From positions 1-17,052 of the forward strand of contig CAZNFC010000014.1 of NCBI GenBank assembly GCA_964572885.1: DNA of 17,052 bases. Direction: 5' to 3'. Positions 12,982 through 17,052 of the stretch are shown piece after piece. A model generated the notes under the pieces. That model had not been told where the DNA came from. It searched no databases and worked only from the letters and a program-made list of their open reading frames with translations. The first letter of the stretch is position 1. Each line of letters begins with the position of its first letter. The position numbers and the translations under genes were made by a program. Origin of the DNA: UBA10107 sp964572885. Lineage in GTDB: Archaea; Nanobdellota; Nanobdellia; Woesearchaeales; UBA10107.

Positions 12982-15782
12982 GATTCACATATATTAGGTT
13001 CTTTTGAACTGATAATCTCCACTTTATCTTCTTTAGGGACAATGACAGGTTTTGGACTTTCAGCATATTCTCTTTTCTGAGTAAATCCAAATTTGCCTGC
13101 ATCAAGAGTTGATTTCTCGATCTGTGTCGCAGCTAATGTCCTTAAATAATAAGTCGTCTTCAATCCCATTTTCCATGCGTACATGTAAACATCGCTCAAC
13201 GTGCTTCCTGATACTCCTTTCATGAATATATTATGGCTTTGGCTCTGGTCTATCCATTTTCCCCTTACAGCAGTAAGATTGATGAGCCAGAACGGATCGA
13301 TCTCAAATGCTTCTTTGTATTTATCTTTCAGATGTTTTGGAACTCCTGCTATCAATTGGATGTTTCCATCATAATATTTCAGCTGCTCGAGCATTTCCTG
13401 ATTCCACAATCCCAATCTCTTCAGATCATTTACAAGATAAGTATTTACGACGGTGAATTCTCCGCTTGTGTTTGCTTTTACATATATATTCTTGTATATC
13501 GGCTCTATGCAAGGGAATGATCCTACAATTGTCGAGATAGTCGCTGTAGGAGCGATCGCCATGCAGTTTGAATTTCTCATTCCATATTGTTTTACATGTT
13601 CTCTTACAGGAGTCCAGTCAAGTATTCCTCCTTTAGGAATATCTATCTTCATCCCCCTGTCCTGTTCTAATAATGCAATTGTGTCCTGAGGGAATATTCC
13701 TCTGTCCCATTTAGAACCTTTGTATGATTCGTATGTTCCTCTTTCTTTCGCCAATTCAGAAGATGCTAATATCGCATTGTAAGCGATTATCTCCATTGAA
13801 TTATCAGAGAAATTCAAAGCTCCCAATGAATTAAAAGGAAGATCCAGCTTGAATAATGCGTCCTGGAATCCCATTATTCCAAGTCCTACAGGTCTGTGCC
13901 TTATATTTGATGTCTGCCCTTCTTTTGTAGGGTAGAAATTAACATTAATTGTATTATCAAGCATCCTCATCGCTGTCTTGACTGTCTTTGCGAGCATCTC
14001 CTGGTCTAATTTTCCGTCTATGACATGTTTCTCGAGATTTACAGAGCCTAAATTGCATACAGCTGTCTCTTCCTGTGAAGTGTTAAGAGTTATTTCAGTG
14101 CAAAGATTTGATGAATGGATCACTCCGCAATGATCCTGAGGAGATCTTATATTGCATGAATCCTTGAATGTGACCCATGGATGTCCTGTCTCAAACAGCA
14201 TCCCAAGCATCTTTCTCCATAATTTTACAGCTTCGACAGTCTTGAATAATTTTATCTCTCCTCTTTTTGCCTTGTCTTCATATTCCTGATATTTCTTGTC
14301 GAAATCTCTTCCGTAAAGATGATGCAGTTCAGGGACTTCACTCGGGCTGAATAAAGTCCACTGTTCATCATTTATTACTCTCTTCATGAACAAGTCAGGT
14401 ATCCAGTTAGCTGTATTCATATCGTGAGTCCTTCTTCTTTCATCTCCTGTATTTTTTCTTAAATCAAGGAAGTCTTCAATGTCAAGATGCCATGTCTCTA
14501 AATAACCGCATGTCGCTCCTCTTTTTCCTACTCTGTTTATGGCTGCAGAGATATCGCTTGCGATCTTCATGAATGGAACGACACCCTGGCTTTCTACGCT
14601 TGTATTTCTTATCCCTTTGATTATAGAACCTGTTGCTCTGATATTTGTCCAGTCATTTGCTATTCCTCCAGACCATCTTGCTAACTGCGCATTGTCTCCT
14701 ACGCATTTGAAGATGTGATGAAGATCATCTTCTATCGTGGTTAAATAACAGGAGCTTAATTGAGGATGAGTGGTCCCTGCATGGAACAATGTAGGAGTTG
14801 AAGGTATGTATCTCATAGTCGATAACGTATCATAAAATTCAACTGCAGAATCTTCTTTTCTCGAATCATCTATCGAAAGTCCTAAAGCGACTCTCATCCA
14901 GAATGACTGAGGAAGCTCGATCCTCCTTCCGATATCTTTAAGGAAATATCTGTCATATAATGTCTTTAACCCCATGTACTCTATTTGCCCGTCTCTTTCT
15001 ATCTTAATGTGCTTTGAAATCTTTTCCAAATCAAAATCCAATAATCTTTTATCCAATACTTTATTCTGCACTCCCTGCCTTATGCCGTTTATGAAAGCCT
15101 GCCTGTATTCTTTTTCTAATGTATCTACATTCGTCGAAGTCTGCAGTACTTCCTTGTAAATCCTCTGAAGCATCAGATTCGTAGCTATGTAAGTGTAAGA
15201 AGGATCTTTTTCTATGAATGATGTCGCTGCCAATATAAGCGCCTTGTCAACTTCTTCAGATGAAATCCCGTCATATATGTTTTTTACTGCTTCTTTCGCT
15301 ATCAGTTCTGTATCTGCGTCTTTGAAGTCTTTTGCCGCTCTTTTGATAGATTCTTTTAATTTTTCATAATTAAAATTAGTTATCGTGCCGTCTTTTTTCT
15401 TTATCCTTAACTGCCCATGGACAGCTTTCTGCACGACTTCCTGATTCTTCTGCTCTCTTAGTTTTGCCCTATCGCTTCTGTAAAGAATGTATCCTTTTGC
15501 AACTCCTGCGTATTTGTTAAGGATCAGAACAGTCTCGACAATATCCTGGACTTCTTCAACAGTAGGAAGTTTGTCCTGGAATTTCTCATCAAGATACTCT
15601 ATTGCCTGATTTGTCAATTTCACATAAGAATCTTCATCTATAATTCCCTGGGCGACGAATGCTTTCTTTATTGCGCTTCTTATTTTTTCAGGATCAAACT
15701 GAAGCGTCCTTCCATCTCTTTTCTTTATTGATTTTACCTTAGAAGGCAGTATAAGTTCCAGGTTTGATTTAGATGGCGTCAT
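12972..15782 (-). CDS. nrdA: Class I ribonucleotide reductase large subunit with two ATP cones
   Basis: 936 residues; reduces ribonucleoside diphosphates to deoxy forms. Two ATP-cone allosteric domains in tandem are seen, at about 16-105 (VKSIKKRDGRTLQFDPEKIR) and 125-212 (LRIKKKDGTITNFNYEKLKE). The catalytic barrel has the reducible pair C345 (LSSCYLTT) and C576 (AVCNLGSVNL), the thiyl motif N559-C561-E563 (SNLCTEITL), and the Y878-Y879 radical-relay pair (KTTYYLRTLA). The C-terminus ends NICESCQ, giving the redox-shuttle cysteines C932 and C935. It is longer than the usual roughly 760 residues because of the extra cone, as in chlamydial NrdA. A Shine-Dalgarno (GAGGAT, complement of 15788-15793) precedes the ATG. 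nrdB follows with a 10-base overlap, so both come from one mRNA. Confidence 0.96.
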   Translation of the reverse strand: MTPSKSNLELILPSKVKSIKKRDGRTLQFDPEKIRSAIKKAFVAQGIIDEDSYVKLTNQAIEYLDEKFQDKLPTVEEVQDIVETVLILNKYAGVAKGYILYRSDRAKLREQKNQEVVQKAVHGQLRIKKKDGTITNFNYEKLKESIKRAAKDFKDADTELIAKEAVKNIYDGISSEEVDKALILAATSFIEKDPSYTYIATNLMLQRIYKEVLQTSTNVDTLEKEYRQAFINGIRQGVQNKVLDKRLLDFDLEKISKHIKIERDGQIEYMGLKTLYDRYFLKDIGRRIELPQSFWMRVALGLSIDDSRKEDSAVEFYDTLSTMRYIPSTPTLFHAGTTHPQLSSCYLTTIEDDLHHIFKCVGDNAQLARWSGGIANDWTNIRATGSIIKGIRNTSVESQGVVPFMKIASDISAAINRVGKRGATCGYLETWHLDIEDFLDLRKNTGDERRRTHDMNTANWIPDLFMKRVINDEQWTLFSPSEVPELHHLYGRDFDKKYQEYEDKAKRGEIKLFKTVEAVKLWRKMLGMLFETGHPWVTFKDSCNIRSPQDHCGVIHSSNLCTEITLNTSQEETAVCNLGSVNLEKHVIDGKLDQEMLAKTVKTAMRMLDNTINVNFYPTKEGQTSNIRHRPVGLGIMGFQDALFKLDLPFNSLGALNFSDNSMEIIAYNAILASSELAKERGTYESYKGSKWDRGIFPQDTIALLEQDRGMKIDIPKGGILDWTPVREHVKQYGMRNSNCMAIAPTATISTIVGSFPCIEPIYKNIYVKANTSGEFTVVNTYLVNDLKRLGLWNQEMLEQLKYYDGNIQLIAGVPKHLKDKYKEAFEIDPFWLINLTAVRGKWIDQSQSHNIFMKGVSGSTLSDVYMYAWKMGLKTTYYLRTLAATQIEKSTLDAGKFGFTQKREYAESPKPVIVPKEDKVEIISSKEPNICESCQ

Positions 15783-15932
15783 CTTTTATCCTCTTTTGTG
15801 TTACTTATGAATAATAACAATGGGTTGTGTGATTTCCTATTCGGAAACACAACAGGTAGTATATTTCAGAGATAACTACTTTATAAAGATTATTGTAATT
15901 TGGAATATATTTCAGTGAAATAGAGAAAATAA
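15783..15932 (-). promoter_or_regulatory. nrd operon promoter and structured leader
   Basis: A palindromic TATA element CTTTATAAAG at 15879-15888 would start transcription near 15857 and leave a leader of about 75 nt before nrdA. Near the predicted 5' end the leader carries an inverted repeat (15824-15853), followed by an A/T-rich tract and the Shine-Dalgarno. The combination of long structured leader and Shine-Dalgarno is unlike the leaderless majority here and suggests regulation of dNTP supply. No match to the bacterial NrdR box was seen. Confidence 0.5.
15824..15853. repeat. Inverted repeat in nrdA leader
   Basis: GTTGTGT (15824-15830) and ACACAAC (15847-15853) are perfect complements. 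Inside them TTCC (15834-15837) pairs with GGAA (15843-15846) around TATTC, with GAT bulged on one side. As RNA (minus strand) this would be a hairpin starting within a few bases of the predicted transcription start; as DNA it could be an operator. Confidence 0.5.
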
Positions 15933-16250
15933 TTATACTGAAGAAATAGTCTCCAAATTTTTATCATTATCCCTGCCCCTTCTTCTCATTCCTGATATAA
16001 TTCCAAGAAGTTTCGTCTCTTCTCCCCTATGAAAAGACTTCAAACCTTTTTTATTTGTGATATATTCAGGAATCTTGCATACAGGAAAAGAATATTCAGG
16101 AAGAGCGAGGTATAGAAAAGCCCCTGCAAGATCTATGCTGTCAAATCTATGATCTTCTTCGTACTGTCTTGTTACGATTACGCAATATCTTCTCCTTTTT
16201 GACTGGTTCTGCAATCTGTGCTTATAGACGTAATAATTCCTTCTTTGCAT
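15933..16250 (-). CDS. Unknown basic 105-residue protein
   Basis: Unrecognised. The N-terminus is strongly basic (QRRNYYVYKHRLQNQSKRRR), then YCVIVTRQYEEDHRFDSIDL and a hydrophobic stretch (AGAFLYLALPEYSFPVC). The rest is again basic (ITNKKGLKSFHRGEE, GMRRRGRDNDK). High Arg/Lys content suggests nucleic-acid binding. The ATG is 25.5 nt from the TATA element TATTTATAAG (16271-16280), which overlaps the end of the upstream HTH gene. The two genes are 23 bases apart and could also be co-transcribed. Confidence 0.6.
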   Translation of the reverse strand: MQRRNYYVYKHRLQNQSKRRRYCVIVTRQYEEDHRFDSIDLAGAFLYLALPEYSFPVCKIPEYITNKKGLKSFHRGEETKLLGIISGMRRRGRDNDKNLETISSV

Positions 16251-16270
16251 TTCACAATCTGTCTTGAACT

Positions 16271-16280
16271 TATTTATAAG
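16271..16280 (-). promoter_or_regulatory. TATA element for basic 105-residue gene
   Basis: CTTATAAATA on the minus strand, centred 25.5 nt from the ATG at 16250; its right part overlaps the last codons of the HTH gene. Confidence 0.5.
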
Positions 16281-16516
16281 CCTTTAGAAAATTTTGCGTA
16301 TATTTCAATTACTCTTTCTCTTGAATAATAGTGATCCCTGCCGAAAACAAACTCAGGTCTCAGAAGATCTGCATATTTTCCTCCTTTTTTATGAAGAGAT
16401 AGCATATTACGGGATATTCCAAGAAGATAAGCGAGGTCAGAAGAACTGATGTATCTTTTGCCATCTAACTTATCAAATTTAACATTAGACAATCTTTGCT
16501 CCAATACTTTATCCAT
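16274..16516 (-). CDS. Small helix-turn-helix DNA-binding protein
   Basis: 80 residues. The centre reads KRYISSSDLAYLLGISRNML followed by LHKKGGKYADLLRPEFVFGR and DHYYSRERVIEIYAKF. This fits a MerR/excisionase-type helix-turn-helix with its wing: 'yiss.dla.llGiSr..l..h.k.Gk..' then 'p.f..Grd.yYs.e.V'. No effector or catalytic domain is present. It could be a local transcription regulator or a recombination-directionality-type protein; no integrase lies nearby, so a regulator is more likely. An inverted repeat sits between its TATA element and start codon. It is divergent from the flavin-reductase-like gene, 75 bases apart. Confidence 0.7.
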   Translation of the reverse strand: MDKVLEQRLSNVKFDKLDGKRYISSSDLAYLLGISRNMLSLHKKGGKYADLLRPEFVFGRDHYYSRERVIEIYAKFSKGL

Positions 16517-16520
16517 CAGC

Positions 16521-16535
16521 AGGATTTACTATCCT
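16521..16535. promoter_or_regulatory. Candidate operator: AGGAT-N5-ATCCT
   Basis: A perfect 5-bp inverted repeat lies between the TATA element (16536-16544) and the ATG (16516) of the HTH gene, over the predicted transcription start. A dimeric regulator bound there would block polymerase. Autoregulation by the HTH protein is inferred from position only. Confidence 0.4.
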
Positions 16536-16544
16536 ATTATTTAA
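16536..16544 (-). promoter_or_regulatory. TATA element for HTH gene
   Basis: TTAAATAAT on the minus strand, centred about 24 nt from the ATG at 16516, directly adjacent to the AGGAT-N5-ATCCT repeat. Confidence 0.45.
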
Positions 16545-16561
16545 TTTTTACCATAAGATAG

Positions 16562-16569
16562 ATTTAAAA
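16562..16569 (+). promoter_or_regulatory. TATA element for flavin-reductase-like gene
   Basis: ATTTAAAA centred 26.5 nt before the ATG at 16592; about 20 bases from the divergent HTH-gene TATA element. Confidence 0.55.
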
Positions 16570-16591
16570 GCAGGTAAAGCCATCTTATTTT

Positions 16592-17052
16592 ATGAATATA
16601 GAATGGGGTTCTCCGGAAGCTTTGAAGTTCGTGACTAATGTAGGATTGATAACTTCTCATGGCCCTCATTCTGACAACATAATGTCTGCTGAATGGACTC
16701 ATCAGATATCTTATGCTCCCGGATTGATTGCTATATGCTTGACTGATTCAAGAAAAACTTTAGAGAATATCAAAGAGACTAAAGTTTTTGGAGTTAATCT
16801 TGCTTCTGTTGACCAAAATGTTCTTTGTTCGATTGCTGGCGGAAGTCATGGAGATGAAGTTGACAAGATCTCAGTCGCTAAAGAATCAGGATTTAAATTT
16901 TATAGAGGGAGTAAAATACCTTGCTTGATGGTATCAGGTTCTTCTCTTAATGTCGAATGCAAAGTTGTCGAAACAAAAGTGCACGGAGACCATGTAATGA
17001 TAATCGGTGAAGTCCTTGATGTTAAGTTAGGAGAGAAAGGTTCTCTTGTCTA
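16592..17052 (+). CDS. Flavin reductase-like (FMN split-barrel) protein, C-terminus beyond window
   Basis: Hand translation from ATG at 16592 gives 153 residues open to the right edge. The sequence resembles the flavin-reductase-like domain family: ALKFVTNVGLITSHGPHSDN, then IMSAEWTHQISYAPGLIAIC, which has the family's 'n.m..aw....s..P..v.v.i' order, then LTDSRKTLENIKETKVFGVN, and a C-terminal strand region LNVECKVVETKVHGDHVMII followed by GEVLDV. Such proteins bind FMN or FAD and catalyse NAD(P)H-dependent flavin reduction or oxygen-dependent side reactions. The ATG is 26.5 nt from the TATA element 16562-16569. Confidence 0.85.
   Translation, partial: MNIEWGSPEALKFVTNVGLITSHGPHSDNIMSAEWTHQISYAPGLIAICLTDSRKTLENIKETKVFGVNLASVDQNVLCSIAGGSHGDEVDKISVAKESGFKFYRGSKIPCLMVSGSSLNVECKVVETKVHGDHVMIIGEVLDVKLGEKGSLV

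Noticed and set aside
15804..15853. NrdR box upstream of nrdA
   Set aside because: The repeat does not match the NrdR consensus (ACACWATATATWGTGT) in sequence or spacing.
16274..16516. Excisionase of a mobile element
   Set aside because: No integrase, attachment-site repeat or tRNA gene is nearby; a plain regulator fits better.
1..17052. CRISPR array, insertion sequence or phage island
   Set aside because: No regularly spaced direct repeats, transposase, terminal inverted repeats or phage structural genes were seen.

Overview
The window looks like chromosome from a low-GC archaeon, probably of DPANN (Woesearchaeota/Pacearchaeota) type. Directly seen: archaeal TATA elements (TTTATAAA, TTTAAATA) centred about 26-27 nt upstream of most start codons. 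That spacing places transcription start at the start codon, so most mRNAs should be leaderless. A minority of genes have a Shine-Dalgarno sequence instead. Several proteins are of bacterial type (GT9 heptosyltransferase-like, HldE-like kinase, TrhO, class I ribonucleotide reductase), which fits the gene exchange common in that group. The lineage is inference; no rRNA or ribosomal protein gene is present.

Layout. 1-2608 (minus): a surface-glycan block with two GT9 glycosyltransferases (one cut by the window edge) joined by an ATGA overlap, and a PfkB/HldE-like sugar kinase. 2641-4608 (minus): redox and sulfur genes, namely a small VKOR, a TrhO-type tRNA hydroxylase and a DUF1858-IscA fusion. 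4648-7019: poorly known genes, including a divergent orphan pair, a protein resembling S-adenosylmethionine decarboxylase (SpeD) that follows a 9-codon upstream ORF, and a convergent gene overlapping its 3' end. 7128-9531: small membrane proteins (DoxX, DUF1761) and orphans. 9565-15782 (minus): a DNA-precursor and repair block with DinB, an ASCH protein coupled to a short PolX, and NrdB/NrdA. 15933-16516 (minus): a basic orphan and a small HTH protein. 16592-end (plus): a flavin-reductase-like gene cut by the window edge.

How they may work together. NrdAB supplies dNTPs, and DinB and PolX are small-gap or translesion polymerases beside it. NrdB carries Phe where the radical Tyr of class Ia enzymes sits and closely resembles the chlamydial class Ic (Mn/Fe) subunit. 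No gene-free stretch exceeds 300 bases. The two largest (9091-9258 and 15783-15932) each contain a hairpin. No tRNA, rRNA, CRISPR array or insertion sequence was seen. Several start codons given here differ from the longest possible ORF because the TATA spacing favours an internal ATG.
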